NCBI GenBank assembly: GCA_050248155.1
Contig: JBFWSW010000043.1
Coordinates: 1-35,829, forward strand
Reading direction: 5' to 3'
DNA length: 35,829 nt
DNA from: VFMC01 sp050248155
GTDB taxonomy: Bacteria; Actinomycetota; Acidimicrobiia; Acidimicrobiales; Ilumatobacteraceae
This document shows positions 8,169 through 15,802 of the stretch, piece by piece. The notes under the pieces are model-generated. The model saw nothing but the letters and a program-made list of their open reading frames with translations. It did no database searches and was not told the origin of the DNA. Every line of letters begins with the position of its first letter. The stretch's first letter is position 1. The position numbers and the translations under genes are program-made.

Positions 8169-8786
8169 ATGACGAACCTCCCCGGCAATCCCGTTTCCCG
8201 CGCCGCTTTCCTTTCGGCGGCCGCCGGGCTCGTGCTCGCGGCCTGTGGCGGTGGCAGCGATGCCGCCTCCGGTGCCACGGTCGGGTCCGCCACGGCCACG
8301 TCGGACACTTTCGCGACATCGCCGTCAACGTCACCGGGAACGGAATCACAGTCCGCCGAGCCCGATGCAGGGTCGGTGATACCGGCCGCACTCGTCGGTG
8401 CGACCACCATCAGCGGTGACCCGTTCGACGCAAACATCTTGGCTGGCCGCCCCACGGTGGCCTGGTTCTGGGCGCCGTGGTGTGTCATCTGCCGGGGCGA
8501 GGCGCCAGACGTCGCGGACATCGCAGCTCGCTACGCAGACAAGGTCAACTTCGTCGGTGTCGCCGGTCGAGGCGAAGCCCCCGAGATGCGAGACTTCGTG
8601 TCCGACACGGGGACAGAGGGCATCACCCATCTCGACGACAGCAGCGGTGAGATCTGGGCGTCGTACGAGATCTACGGCCAACCCGCTTATGCGTTCATCA
8701 CTGACGATGGTCGGCTCGAGACCTACGTCGGTTCGCTGGGCGGCGACGGTCTCGCCGACATCATCGACCAGTTGATCGTTGCCTGA
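8169..8786 (+). CDS. TlpA-like thioredoxin lipoprotein (CVIC)
   Basis: 205 residues. The signal sequence ends in lipobox LVLAAC (C26), followed by a Ser/Thr-rich linker to about residue 75. The thioredoxin fold has WFWAPWCVICRGEAP (C105 and C108) and a cis-proline segment IYGQPAYAF. It should be an extracytoplasmic thiol-disulfide oxidoreductase, re-reduced by a CcdA-type membrane carrier such as the one at 13072-14031. It is the cysteine paralogue of the selenoprotein at 7120. The start is fixed by its leaderless-type promoter. Confidence 0.9.
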   Translation: MTNLPGNPVSRAAFLSAAAGLVLAACGGGSDAASGATVGSATATSDTFATSPSTSPGTESQSAEPDAGSVIPAALVGATTISGDPFDANILAGRPTVAWFWAPWCVICRGEAPDVADIAARYADKVNFVGVAGRGEAPEMRDFVSDTGTEGITHLDDSSGEIWASYEIYGQPAYAFITDDGRLETYVGSLGGDGLADIIDQLIVA

Positions 8787-8798
8787 CCCCACCGTGGC

Positions 8799-10031
8799 TT
8801 AGGTGCCGTGCGCCAGCGTCGTCGAGATGTGAGCGGTGCCTTCGAGCGTGCGATGCACGGGGCACTTGTCGGCGATGCGCAAGAGTGTGGCTCGCTGCTC
8901 GTCGTCGAGGTCGCCGTCGATGATGATGCGCCGTTGGAAGTGGTCGATGAGCGGACCGGCTCCTTCGACGCAGGCCTCGCAGTCCTGGGCGTGAGTCTTG
9001 GCGTGGCTGACTTCGACCGTGACGCGGTCAAGCGGAAGTGCCTTTCGGTCGGCGTAGAGCCTGAGCGTCATCGATGTGCATGCTCCGAGCGCGGCGCCGA
9101 GGAGGTCGTATGGCGATGGGCCGGCGTCGAAGCCGCCGACATCGACCGGTTCGTCGGCGAGGAAGCGGTGGTCGCCGACGACGACGTGGTTGAGGAACGT
9201 CCCCTGTCCGGTCTCGGCCACCACCACGGGGGCGCTTGCCTTCGGCGACACCGCAAAGGGACTCTCGTCGACGAGGAAGCGCTCCGACCAACACGCGATC
9301 ATGCGTGCCGCGTAGATCGCGTCGGCTGGTCTCGTCAGGAGGTGGTCGGCCCCCTCGAGGGCGAGGAAGCTCTTGGGGTGTCGCGCCGCGGCGTAGATGC
9401 GGGCTGCGTTGTCGATGCCAACGATGCCGTCGGTGGGGGCGTGCGCGACGAGGAGCGCCGCGTGGAGCTGACCCGCTCGTTGCTCGATGGAGTGTGTGGT
9501 CAGATCGTCGAGCATCTCGCGGCGGATGGTGAAGCAGCGTCCGGCGATGTGGACCGTGGCGCGGCCCTGCTCCTCGATCACGGGGAGCTGTGGACCGAAC
9601 AGTGCGGTGATGTGGGCGACGTCGGCGGGCGCGCCGAGCGTCGCGACTGCTCGAACCTCGGGGAGGTCGGCGGCGACGGCGATCATCGCGGCACCGCCGA
9701 GGCTGTGGCCGATGAGCAGCTGTGGCGCGGCGTGGTACTCGCGGAGCCAGGCAGCGGCGAGTCTGAGGTCGTCGAGGTTCGAGGAGAAGTCGGTGTTGGA
9801 GAAGTCGCCTTCGCTCGAACCGAGGCCGGTGAAGTCGAATCGGAGGACGCCGATGCCGTGCCCATTGAGCTCCGCCGCGATGCGCCCGGCAGCGACGACG
9901 TCCTTGGAACAGGTGAAGCAATGGGCGAAGAGTGCAAAGGCGCGTGGTGGGCCGGCGGGAAGGTCGAGCCTGCCGGCGAGAGGGGTGCCGAGGGCGCCAG
10001 AAAAGGTGACTCGTTCGGCGATTCGTGTCAT
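8799..10031 (-). CDS. Bifunctional alpha/beta hydrolase-OsmC family protein
   Basis: 410 residues in two domains. Residues 1-260 are an alpha/beta hydrolase with AHCFTCSKD near the oxyanion region and nucleophile elbow GHSLGG at 108-113. Residues about 270-410 are an OsmC/Ohr-like domain with cysteines in ALGACTSMT and ADKCPVHRTLEG. OsmC proteins reduce organic hydroperoxides through two cysteines. The fusion is a known family, and what links the two activities is unclear. It starts 22 bases after the thioredoxin stop, so it probably shares that promoter and could take reducing power from that thioredoxin; this is inference. Confidence 0.92.
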   Translation of the reverse strand: MTRIAERVTFSGALGTPLAGRLDLPAGPPRAFALFAHCFTCSKDVVAAGRIAAELNGHGIGVLRFDFTGLGSSEGDFSNTDFSSNLDDLRLAAAWLREYHAAPQLLIGHSLGGAAMIAVAADLPEVRAVATLGAPADVAHITALFGPQLPVIEEQGRATVHIAGRCFTIRREMLDDLTTHSIEQRAGQLHAALLVAHAPTDGIVGIDNAARIYAAARHPKSFLALEGADHLLTRPADAIYAARMIACWSERFLVDESPFAVSPKASAPVVVAETGQGTFLNHVVVGDHRFLADEPVDVGGFDAGPSPYDLLGAALGACTSMTLRLYADRKALPLDRVTVEVSHAKTHAQDCEACVEGAGPLIDHFQRRIIIDGDLDDEQRATLLRIADKCPVHRTLEGTAHISTTLAHGT

Positions 10032-10053
10032 ATCGTCAGGTCCGTTTGTGAGA

Positions 10054-10479
10054 TCAGGTCGGGTCGGTTGTGCTCGTCGCGGAACTTACCTGCGCGATGA
10101 GTTGCTTGATTCGGCGCAGCCTTGGGAGTCCGCCGAGTCGATCGATCACGTCGCCTGTGTCGTTGAGAAGCAGGAGTGAGGGGATGATCCTCACGCTGAG
10201 TGCCGTTGCGAGGTTGGGGCACTCGTCGACGTTGACGCGCATGAAATGGAGGTGTTCGGTGGCGTGCCTGCGGGCCAGCTTGTCGACGATTGGTGAGAGC
10301 GCCTTGCATGGCTCGCACCACGGCGACCACAGCTCAACGATGGTGGCATGCCCTTGCAGCGACTCGAAGAACGTCGCGTCAGTCATCACGGCGACCGGGT
10401 CCGGCACGAGGACTTCGTCGACTGTCTGCAGATCGGAAGCAGCGGTCGCACGAGCCCTCATCCGCCGAGATCGGTTCAT
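10054..10479 (-). CDS. Thioredoxin
   Basis: 141 residues. A thioredoxin domain follows a short N-terminal extension: ATFFESLQGHATIVELWSPWCEPCKAL gives the catalytic pair C55 and C58, and SVRIIPSLLLLNDTG the cis-proline strand. It is cytoplasmic. The extension DPVAVMTDATFFESL is shared with the thioredoxin half of the DUF427 fusion at 22511, so the two are paralogues. ATG 10479 follows AGGGG and overlaps the stop of a 13-codon leader peptide. Transcription probably starts at the SigR-type promoter at 10528-10555. Confidence 0.93.
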   Translation of the reverse strand: MNRSRRMRARATAASDLQTVDEVLVPDPVAVMTDATFFESLQGHATIVELWSPWCEPCKALSPIVDKLARRHATEHLHFMRVNVDECPNLATALSVRIIPSLLLLNDTGDVIDRLGGLPRLRRIKQLIAQVSSATSTTDPT

Positions 10480-10517
10480 CGTCGATTGCCCCTGTGGTGG
10501 CTGGAGGCGGCGTGCAT
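10476..10517 (-). CDS. Possible 13-residue leader peptide coupled to thioredoxin
   Basis: ATG 10517 lies 10 bases after the GTT of the promoter, so an mRNA from it would start almost at this codon. The peptide (MHAASSHHRGNRR) ends in TGA overlapping the thioredoxin ATG as ATGA. Such leaderless upstream ORFs coupled to a main gene are known in mycobacteria. Whether it is translated is unproven. Confidence 0.4.
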   Translation of the reverse strand: MHAASSHHRGNRR

Positions 10518-10527
10518 CGCAGGTGGA

Positions 10528-10555
10528 AACCCAGTGGCACGCTGCGCTGATTCCC
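10528..10555 (-). promoter_or_regulatory. SigR-type ECF promoter, GGGAAT-N19-GTT
   Basis: On the minus strand GGGAAT (10555-10550), 19 bases, GTT (10530-10528) inside GGGTTTCC. It drives the leader peptide, thioredoxin and hydrolase-OsmC genes. Confidence 0.8.
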
Positions 10556-10604
10556 GTCGGCGCCGTGTCGATGGGCCGGCCACATGCGACCCTGCACGAG
10601 CGCC

Positions 10605-10636
10605 GGTGCCCGGTGGCCAGTCGGCTCCCGGGCACC
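10605..10636 (-). terminator. Hairpin after the membrane protein gene
   Basis: GGTGCCCGG and CCGGGCACC form a perfect 9 bp stem with a 14-base loop that can itself pair as GCC/GGC. It lies 18 bases past the stop at 10654 and has no T tract, as is common for high-GC terminators. Confidence 0.5.
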
Positions 10637-10653
10637 TGGCGGAGAGGCTGCTG

Positions 10654-11154
10654 TCAGGCGTGAGCGTGGGCGTGGTTGCGAAGCGGACCTGAGGCGGCAG
10701 GCGTCGTCTGCCTGCGAACGAGGATGGTCCACCCGGCGGCGACCATCGCGAACACTGCGTGCCCGACGAACAGCACCCACGGGGTGAACAGTGACCGTGC
10801 GTCGGAGTCGATCGCATCCCATGCCACGAGCTGGCCTGCCCAGGCGGCCATTGGCACGCCGATCGACACGGCGACTGCTCCAGCAGTCGACATCGACCGG
10901 CGGTCGGTGGCGATGACGATCATGACGCCGAGCATCATCGACACCATCATGTGGATGACGATTCCAAGGACGAAGGCGGCCCCGCTGAAACCACCGTCAA
11001 GTGGGGCATCGCGCCACAGCGAGTGTGCGATGAAGTTGACTGGGGCGAAGAACCCATCGCCGGTTGCGGCGAGCGCGATCATGGACCACATCGCCATCGC
11101 CATGCCTCCGGCCGCTCCGAGCAGCGCTCCCTGGGTGACCTTTCGTACGTTCAT
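10654..11154 (-). CDS. Small integral membrane protein, function unknown
   Basis: 166 residues with about four hydrophobic helices (roughly 7-30, 58-82, 91-107 and 126-146). They are rich in Met and Gly, and the C-terminus is HAHAHA. No catalytic motif is visible. It resembles uncharacterised actinobacterial four-helix membrane proteins; I do not recognise a family with a known role. A good AAGGAGAG ribosome site precedes ATG 11154. It is divergent from the Crp/Fnr gene, with an 18 bp palindrome between them, so the regulator may control it. A weaker SigR-type promoter match lies at 11188-11215. Confidence 0.8.
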   Translation of the reverse strand: MNVRKVTQGALLGAAGGMAMAMWSMIALAATGDGFFAPVNFIAHSLWRDAPLDGGFSGAAFVLGIVIHMMVSMMLGVMIVIATDRRSMSTAGAVAVSIGVPMAAWAGQLVAWDAIDSDARSLFTPWVLFVGHAVFAMVAAGWTILVRRQTTPAASGPLRNHAHAHA

Positions 11155-11187
11155 GTTGATCTCTCCTTGTGTCGAGTTACGAGAAGG

Positions 11188-11215
11188 AACCCGCCGGGCG
11201 GAGATGTTCGTTCAC
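11188..11215 (-). promoter_or_regulatory. Weaker match to the SigR-type promoter, GTGAAC-N19-GTT
   Basis: The GGGTTCC part is exact (GTT at 11190-11188) and the 19-base spacing is kept, but the -35 reads GTGAAC. It would give a leader of about 25 bases with a strong ribosome site before ATG 11154. Confidence 0.35.
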
Positions 11216-11217
11216 GA

Positions 11218-11235
11218 GTGTCAGGTTGCTGACAC
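11218..11235. promoter_or_regulatory. Crp/Fnr-type palindrome, GTGTCA-N6-TGACAC
   Basis: Perfect 6-6-6 inverted repeat. The half-site spacing is that of Crp/Fnr operators (compare TGTGA-N6-TCACA). It ends 15 bases before the GTG of the Crp/Fnr gene, as expected for autoregulation. Confidence 0.6.
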
Positions 11236-11250
11236 AGTCGGTGCACGACG

Positions 11251-11970
11251 GTGAGCCGCTGGCTTGACGGTCTGCGGCATGGCGAGACGGTCGACGACTC
11301 CATGCGACAGGCCGCGTGGGTTGCGCGTTGCGTCGGGCGAGGAGCAGTTCCGCACCTCTCGCCGTCGGACCTGGAGCTGCTCGCAGCCCAGCTGTCGACA
11401 GTGAAGTTCTCGCGCGGCGACGTGGTGTTCGGCGCGGGGCAGATGTCGACCGCCGTGTGGGTGGTCCGCTCCGGATCCATCGGGCTATTTGCCGGAACCG
11501 GCTCGGAGCGTGTGATCTTGGCGATCCTTCGGCCTGGCGATCTGGACGGCGATGTCTCGACGCTGCTCGGAATGCCGCAGCCATATTCCGCTGAGGCGCT
11601 CGAGGATTCGATCTGCCACCGACTCGCGAGCGACCAGTTTGGAAGGATGTTCGGCCAACACCCTGAGCTCGCCCGTCGTTGGCTGACCGCGGTTGCAGGT
11701 CGACTTGCAGCGAGCCAGCAGCGCCTGGTCGACCTACTCGGTGTGCCGCTCGCCCAGCAGGTAGCACGGGTCGTCCTCGACGAAGCTGTCGAGCGCGAAC
11801 TTCCGTATTCGCAGGCGACCATCGCAGCACTCCTCGGCGCCCGGCGGCCGTCGGTGAACAAGGTGGTCAACGACCTTCAACGACGCGGAGTCATTGACGT
11901 GGGATACCGCTCGATCAGAATCGTCGATGCGGCTGCCCTGCTCGTGCTGGCCGGCCGACATCACGCCTGA
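11251..11970 (+). CDS. Crp/Fnr family transcriptional regulator
   Basis: 239 residues from GTG 11251; ATG 11302 would give 222. Residues about 45-130 form a cyclic-nucleotide-binding-like barrel (VKFSRGDVVFGAGQ, VWVVRSGSIGLF, ILRPGDLDGDVSTLLG). A long helix follows, and then a winged helix-turn-helix with PYSQATIAALLGARRPSVNKVVNDLQRRGVI. There is no N-terminal cysteine cluster, so it is not an Fnr-type iron-sulfur sensor. The ligand cannot be told. The gene ends 10 bases inside the convergent L,D-transpeptidase gene. An 18 bp palindrome lies just upstream. Confidence 0.9.
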   Translation: MSRWLDGLRHGETVDDSMRQAAWVARCVGRGAVPHLSPSDLELLAAQLSTVKFSRGDVVFGAGQMSTAVWVVRSGSIGLFAGTGSERVILAILRPGDLDGDVSTLLGMPQPYSAEALEDSICHRLASDQFGRMFGQHPELARRWLTAVAGRLAASQQRLVDLLGVPLAQQVARVVLDEAVERELPYSQATIAALLGARRPSVNKVVNDLQRRGVIDVGYRSIRIVDAAALLVLAGRHHA

Positions 11971-13094
11971 CTCGTAGTCGGGGCGGGCGTCGAAGGGCTC
12001 GGTGCGGTCGACGTGGCGGGGGCTGGTGCCGGCGTGGGGGGCGCTGTCGTGCTCGTCGTGGATGACGAACTCGTGTTGGGGGTTGTCGTGTTGGCGTTTT
12101 CTGTGGTGGTCGTGCTGTTCGGGTTGGGGTAGTCGAAGACCGGCAGCATCTCTCGCTCGCTGAGTTGTTCGGGCTCCTTGTCGCCGTTCCAGACCAGGAC
12201 TCGGTCGCCGTTGGTGACGAGCGTTTGGAAGTAGTCAGAGATGTGCATGGGAATGCGAACGCAGCCGTGCGATGCCGGGCGGAGGGGCACGTCGATCGCG
12301 CCGTGGACGGCGATGCCGTAGTTGAAGTAGACGGGATTCCACATCGAGCCGAGCGCTCCGTTGCGGACGCCTTCGATCCGACGGAAGTACTCGAAGACCC
12401 CGCCCGGGGTGGTGGAGATCCCACACACGTCTCGTTCGGTCACCTCGTCGAGCTTGCGTCCTCGTTCGTCGACATCGATGGTGACGATCTCGCACCACTC
12501 GTCGCCAGCCCCGCTCGACATGTGGGAGACCAGCACCGGGTGGCCCGCGTGAAACACGGCGAGCACCTGCTCGGGAAGGTAGATCTCGGTGTGACGGTCT
12601 CCCTCGCCTGGGCGTCGCGGCTCGGCGGCAGTGGCCGCGAGCATCGTGTCCCATACAGCTCCGGTGACGATGCCAGTCACCTCGTCCCGCGGGGTCGACA
12701 TGATGAGCTTCTCGAACGTCCATACGGCGCGACGGGTGGCATGCCCGAAGTAGCCGTCGACAGGACCGGGGTCGAACGCCAAGTCGATGAGGCGTTGCTG
12801 CAGGACGGCAACTTCGTCGCCGACCATGCCCAGTGCGAGGTCGTCTCTGACGATCGGCAGCGATCTTGACGTCGTCGCTGGACTCGGGTTCGTTGCGGTG
12901 GGCAGAGGTGCCGGAGGAAGGTCCGGGTTGGCCGTCGCCGTCGGGGCCGACTCCGCCGCCGGTCGTCGACCTGCTGTCCACAGCACGGCTGGGATGGCGC
13001 TGATTGCTCCAGCGACGAGCAGCCTTCGCCGGGTGTACGTGGCTCGATCGAGTCGGGACGTCGGCTTGACCTCAAACCTGTGCTGAGAGCTCAT
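11961..13094 (-). CDS. L,D-transpeptidase (YkuD) with peptidoglycan-binding domain
   Basis: 377 residues. A twin-arginine-rich start with a hydrophobic helix (TRRRLLVAGAISAIPAVLW) sends it out of the cytoplasm. Residues 80-152 are a peptidoglycan-binding repeat (VAVLQQRLIDLAFDPGPVDG, GYFGHATRRAVWTFE). The YkuD domain has VHGAIDVPLR with H264 and SHGCVRIP with H276 and C278, the catalytic cysteine motif. The last 55 residues are a Thr/Ser/Pro tail. It should make 3-3 peptidoglycan cross-links or anchor proteins. The start overlaps the ccdA end by 23 bases, so it is in the ccdA operon. A catalytic cysteine in an oxidising compartment may explain the link to CcdA; this is inference. Confidence 0.92.
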   Translation of the reverse strand: MSSQHRFEVKPTSRLDRATYTRRRLLVAGAISAIPAVLWTAGRRPAAESAPTATANPDLPPAPLPTATNPSPATTSRSLPIVRDDLALGMVGDEVAVLQQRLIDLAFDPGPVDGYFGHATRRAVWTFEKLIMSTPRDEVTGIVTGAVWDTMLAATAAEPRRPGEGDRHTEIYLPEQVLAVFHAGHPVLVSHMSSGAGDEWCEIVTIDVDERGRKLDEVTERDVCGISTTPGGVFEYFRRIEGVRNGALGSMWNPVYFNYGIAVHGAIDVPLRPASHGCVRIPMHISDYFQTLVTNGDRVLVWNGDKEPEQLSEREMLPVFDYPNPNSTTTTENANTTTPNTSSSSTTSTTAPPTPAPAPATSTAPSPSTPAPTTSQA

Positions 13095-14031
13095 CGCCCG
13101 GCTCGATCGTCGGTGTGTCGGCGGCTCGATCGAGGTTGTCCCGATCGGACGCGACCGTCGAACGGTTGTGACATCGAGGGGAGGTTTCGGGGTCCGCCCG
13201 ACGTCGGACGACGACAGCCGCCGCGGCGACGGCGCCGAGGAGCACGACGGCGGCGATCGCCGTGGACGCAGGGTTGTCTGGGACGATGTGGTTGGTGAGC
13301 CAGCTCTGGATGCGGATCGCTCGGTCGACGATCGGGTCCTCGGTGTCGCCGCTGAAGACCTTGATCTCGTACCAGCCGTAGTACGCGACGTACAGACCGG
13401 CGACCACGATGAGGCCGCCTGCGATTCTGTTGATCTTCGGCAGTGCGTTCCGGAAGCGTTGGACGACGGTGGCTTTGGCGAGGGAGAGGGCGACGGTGAG
13501 GATGCCGATGACGATGCCCATGCCCAATGCGTAGGCGAGGAACACGGCGCTGCCGGCAACGAAGCTGGACGACCGGAACGTGGTCGTGGTGATCGCGAGG
13601 AACGGGCCGATGGTGCATGAAAGTGACGCGGTTGCGTAGGAGATGCCGAACAGGAACATCGAGGGAAGGGTGCCGTCGCTGCCGCCGCGCTGCAGCTTGG
13701 GGATCTTGAGCGTGGGCTGGCGCCCGGCAAGCAGCGCGACGCCAAGAGCGACGAGGCCGATGCCGATGACGACGGTGACCCACGGAAGTTTGTCCTCGAT
13801 CGAGAGCGCCAGCGGGGTGACGATCAGCCCGAAGGTGCCGAAGACGACGACGAAGCCAGCGGTGAGCGCCGCGGAGACGGCCAGCGCTCGCGCGACCGCG
13901 TTGGCGCCGCCGGCGCGGTGCTCGCTACCCAGGAACGCAGAGAGGTAGGCGGGAAGCAACGCGAAGCCGCACGGGTTGACCGTTGCTGCCATGCCGGCGG
14001 CGATCGCGAGTGCGTACGGGCCGTCGAACAT
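13072..14031 (-). CDS. ccdA: CcdA-type membrane thiol-disulfide carrier
   Basis: 319 residues. Six hydrophobic helices carry the two conserved cysteines of CcdA/DsbD-beta proteins, C21 in ATVNPCGFALLPAYL and C139 in SLSCTIGPF, and a seventh helix and a charged tail follow. CcdA moves electrons from cytoplasmic thioredoxin across the membrane to extracytoplasmic thioredoxin-like proteins. The lipoproteins at 7120 and 8169 are plausible clients. The longer tail past residue 240 is unusual for CcdA, which is often about 240 residues. GGAG precedes the ATG. It lies behind a 45-codon ORF and a SigR-type promoter at 14181-14208. Confidence 0.92.
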   Translation of the reverse strand: MFDGPYALAIAAGMAATVNPCGFALLPAYLSAFLGSEHRAGGANAVARALAVSAALTAGFVVVFGTFGLIVTPLALSIEDKLPWVTVVIGIGLVALGVALLAGRQPTLKIPKLQRGGSDGTLPSMFLFGISYATASLSCTIGPFLAITTTTFRSSSFVAGSAVFLAYALGMGIVIGILTVALSLAKATVVQRFRNALPKINRIAGGLIVVAGLYVAYYGWYEIKVFSGDTEDPIVDRAIRIQSWLTNHIVPDNPASTAIAAVVLLGAVAAAAVVVRRRADPETSPRCHNRSTVASDRDNLDRAADTPTIEPGDELSAQV

Positions 14032-14034
14032 GGT

Positions 14035-14172
14035 TCAGGACTCCAATGCGGGGCTCGGGCGGTCGTGCGGACGGCACCCTTCGGTGCCGCCGCTGCCTGC
14101 GGGGAGGGTGGCGGCAGCGGCGGCATCCGTGGGTTGGCCGTGCGCCTGGGGGGTTGCCGGTTGCGCACGCAC
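14035..14172 (-). CDS. Possible 45-residue leaderless ORF upstream of ccdA
   Basis: GTG 14172 lies exactly 8 bases after the GTT of a SigR-type promoter, the spacing seen at real gene starts here. The ORF runs 46 codons to a TGA three bases before the ccdA ATG. The peptide is Ala/Pro/Gly-rich with one Cys (TEGCRPHD) and resembles nothing I know. Two overlapping hairpins lie inside it. It could be a small protein or a translated regulatory leader. Confidence 0.4.
   Translation of the reverse strand: MRAQPATPQAHGQPTDAAAAATLPAGSGGTEGCRPHDRPSPALES
14072..14124 (-). promoter_or_regulatory. Two overlapping hairpins in the ccdA leader
   Basis: Arms 14113-14124 and 14086-14097 form a perfect 12 bp stem (GGCAGCGGCGGC type). 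Arms 14083-14089 and 14072-14078 form a perfect 7 bp stem with a 4-base loop. The two share bases 14086-14089 and so compete, as in attenuators. They end 40 bases before the ccdA ATG. Confidence 0.4.
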
Positions 14173-14180
14173 AGGGTGGG

Positions 14181-14208
14181 AACCCGTTGAGGCGCGACCG
14201 GCATTCCG
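14181..14208 (-). promoter_or_regulatory. SigR-type ECF promoter, CGGAAT-N19-GTT
   Basis: Minus-strand CGGAAT (14208-14203) and GTT (14183-14181) inside GGGTTCCC. It faces the ccdA/transpeptidase operon, back to back with the promoter at 14224. Confidence 0.75.
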
Positions 14209-14223
14209 GCCGCGTGTGCGACC

Positions 14224-14251
14224 GGGAAGTCGCCGGTGCTTTGCCGGGGTT
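14224..14251 (+). promoter_or_regulatory. SigR-type ECF promoter, GGGAAG-N19-GTT
   Basis: GGGAAG at 14224-14229 and GTT at 14249-14251 inside GGGTTTCC, then 8 bases to ATG 14260, which it fixes as the start. Confidence 0.75.
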
Positions 14252-14259
14252 TCCTCGAG

Positions 14260-15537
14260 ATGATGCTGAACATGCGCTCCTTCCGTCGCAGCGTGGCAAC
14301 GATGACGGTGGCCGTTGTCCTGTTGGCGGCGTGCTCCGCCGGAGAGAACGGGTCGACCTCGGTCGCGACCTCCGTCGATGCTGGCTCGACGATCGGCACC
14401 GTCGGTGGCGATGAGGCTGTTCCCGAGGTGTCGGTGCCCGGTGAGGTGGTTATCGAACAGGTCGGGGAGTCGGAGATCGAGGACACGCCGTCGGGTTTGA
14501 TGGCGGCTCGTGGCGGGGACGTCGCCGGGTTGCCAGAGCCCTTGGTGCCACTGAGTGAACTGCGTTCGGGCGGTCCGCCACCTGACGGGATACCTTCCAT
14601 CGACGAGCCGAGGTTCCTCCCTGCGGCCGGTGTCGACTTCTTGGCCGACAATGAGCCGGTGATGGCAGTCGACGTCGGCGGCGACGCGCGGGCGTACCCG
14701 GTGCAGATCCTGATCTGGCATGAGATCGTCAACGACACCGTTGGTGGTGTTCCGCTCGCGGTGACCTACTGCCCATTGTGCAACTCAGCGGTCGCGTACG
14801 ACCGGCGTGTCGATGGCCGGGTGGTGAGCTTCGGAACGTCGGGGCTGCTGTGGAACTCGGCACTCGTGATGTACGACCGTCAGACCGAGACGCTGTGGAG
14901 CCACTTCAACGGTGAGGCGATCGTCGGGATGCTCATCGGCACCGATTTGGAGACGTTCCCGGTGGCGACAGTTCCCTGGGGGGTGTGGCGCGATGCACAC
15001 CCCGATGGTCTGGTGCTGAGTCGCGACACCGGATTCGATCGCAACTACGGATCAAATCCCTACCCGGGATACGACGACGTGACCAGTGAACCGTTCCTGT
15101 TCGAAGGGGATGTGGACGGACGGTTCACGGCGATGACGCGTGTGGTCGGCATCGAACGCGACGACGAGGCGGTCGCTGTGCCGCTGGTGTTGCTCCGCGA
15201 GCGGGGCGTCGTGCCGGTCGATGTCGCCGGCCAGGAGCTGACGGTGTGGTGGGCGCCCGGGACGGTATCGGCGCTGGACGAAGGCGCCATCGTCGACGGC
15301 GACGACATCGGTGCGACCGGCGTGTTCGTGCCGGTCGTCGATGGCGCCGCGTTGACGTTCACGTTTTCGGGCGGCGACTTCATCGACGACCAGACCGGAT
15401 CGACGTGGAACCTTCTCGGAATGGCCGTGGGCGGACCGCTCGTCGGCCAACAGCTCGAACCGGTGACACACGTCGACACCTTCTGGTTTGCATGGTCGGC
15501 GTTCCGGCCCGACACATCCGTCGCGGCCATTCCTTGA
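14260..15537 (+). CDS. DUF3179 domain-containing lipoprotein
   Basis: 425 residues. A signal peptide ends in lipobox LLAAC (C25). After an acidic linker comes the DUF3179 domain, with DARAYPVQILIWHEIVND, the twin-cysteine motif TYCPLCNSAVAYDRR, FGTSGLLWNSALVMYDRQT and a final segment D-Q-T-G-S-T-W-N. The C-P-L-C motif is redox- or metal-like; the function of the family is unknown. It is exported, has a leaderless-type SigR promoter and is divergent from ccdA, so CcdA-linked thiol chemistry on its CxxC is plausible but unproven. The frame is open back to 14236; ATG 14260 is chosen from the promoter spacing. Confidence 0.9.
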   Translation: MMLNMRSFRRSVATMTVAVVLLAACSAGENGSTSVATSVDAGSTIGTVGGDEAVPEVSVPGEVVIEQVGESEIEDTPSGLMAARGGDVAGLPEPLVPLSELRSGGPPPDGIPSIDEPRFLPAAGVDFLADNEPVMAVDVGGDARAYPVQILIWHEIVNDTVGGVPLAVTYCPLCNSAVAYDRRVDGRVVSFGTSGLLWNSALVMYDRQTETLWSHFNGEAIVGMLIGTDLETFPVATVPWGVWRDAHPDGLVLSRDTGFDRNYGSNPYPGYDDVTSEPFLFEGDVDGRFTAMTRVVGIERDDEAVAVPLVLLRERGVVPVDVAGQELTVWWAPGTVSALDEGAIVDGDDIGATGVFVPVVDGAALTFTFSGGDFIDDQTGSTWNLLGMAVGGPLVGQQLEPVTHVDTFWFAWSAFRPDTSVAAIP

Positions 15538-15725
15538 CAGTCCGAGCTGTGCACGATGTGCTCTTTCCTGCCACTGACGGCGGCGTGGTCGGTCAAGTTC
15601 TGGGTGTGCTCGCAGTGACGGCGGCCGTGGCGTATTTGGTGCGTCGCGAACGGGCCTTGGTCACTCTCACTCTCGGCGTCTGTCTGGTGCTGCTCGGCTT
15701 CTTCGGTGTTCGTGCGCTGCATTGA
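15534..15725 (+). CDS. Small two-helix membrane protein
   Basis: 63 residues if TTG 15534, which overlaps the DUF3179 stop as TTGA, is the start; GTG 15549 would give 58. Two hydrophobic helices (VVGQVLGVLAVTAAVAYLV and LVTLTLGVCLVLLGFFGV) are separated by RRERA. It is translationally coupled to the DUF3179 gene and perhaps acts with it in the membrane. I do not recognise a family. Confidence 0.65.
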   Translation: MTVRAVHDVLFPATDGGVVGQVLGVLAVTAAVAYLVRRERALVTLTLGVCLVLLGFFGVRALH

Positions 15726-15743
15726 CGCCGCGGCCCCCATGCG

Positions 15744-15771
15744 TGGAAGTCGTTGAAGCCCTCAGCGGGTT
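15744..15771 (+). promoter_or_regulatory. SigR-type ECF promoter, TGGAAG-N19-GTT
   Basis: TGGAAG at 15744-15749 and GTT at 15769-15771 inside GGGTTCCC. The patatin ATG is 31 bases on, behind GAGGAG, so this transcript has a normal leader. Confidence 0.7.
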
Positions 15772-15802
15772 CCCGCTATCACCGGGTGACGAGGAGTTGG
15801 TA

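Noticed and set aside
8808..10100. Plus-strand 430-residue frame opposite the hydrolase-OsmC gene.
   Set aside because: It shows the repetitive Glu/Asp/Arg/Val composition of an antisense shadow in high-GC DNA; the minus strand encodes two recognised domains.
13095..13745. Open frame extending the L,D-transpeptidase N-terminus by 217 residues.
   Set aside because: It overlaps ccdA in another frame and has biased composition; signal sequence and normal length start at ATG 13094.
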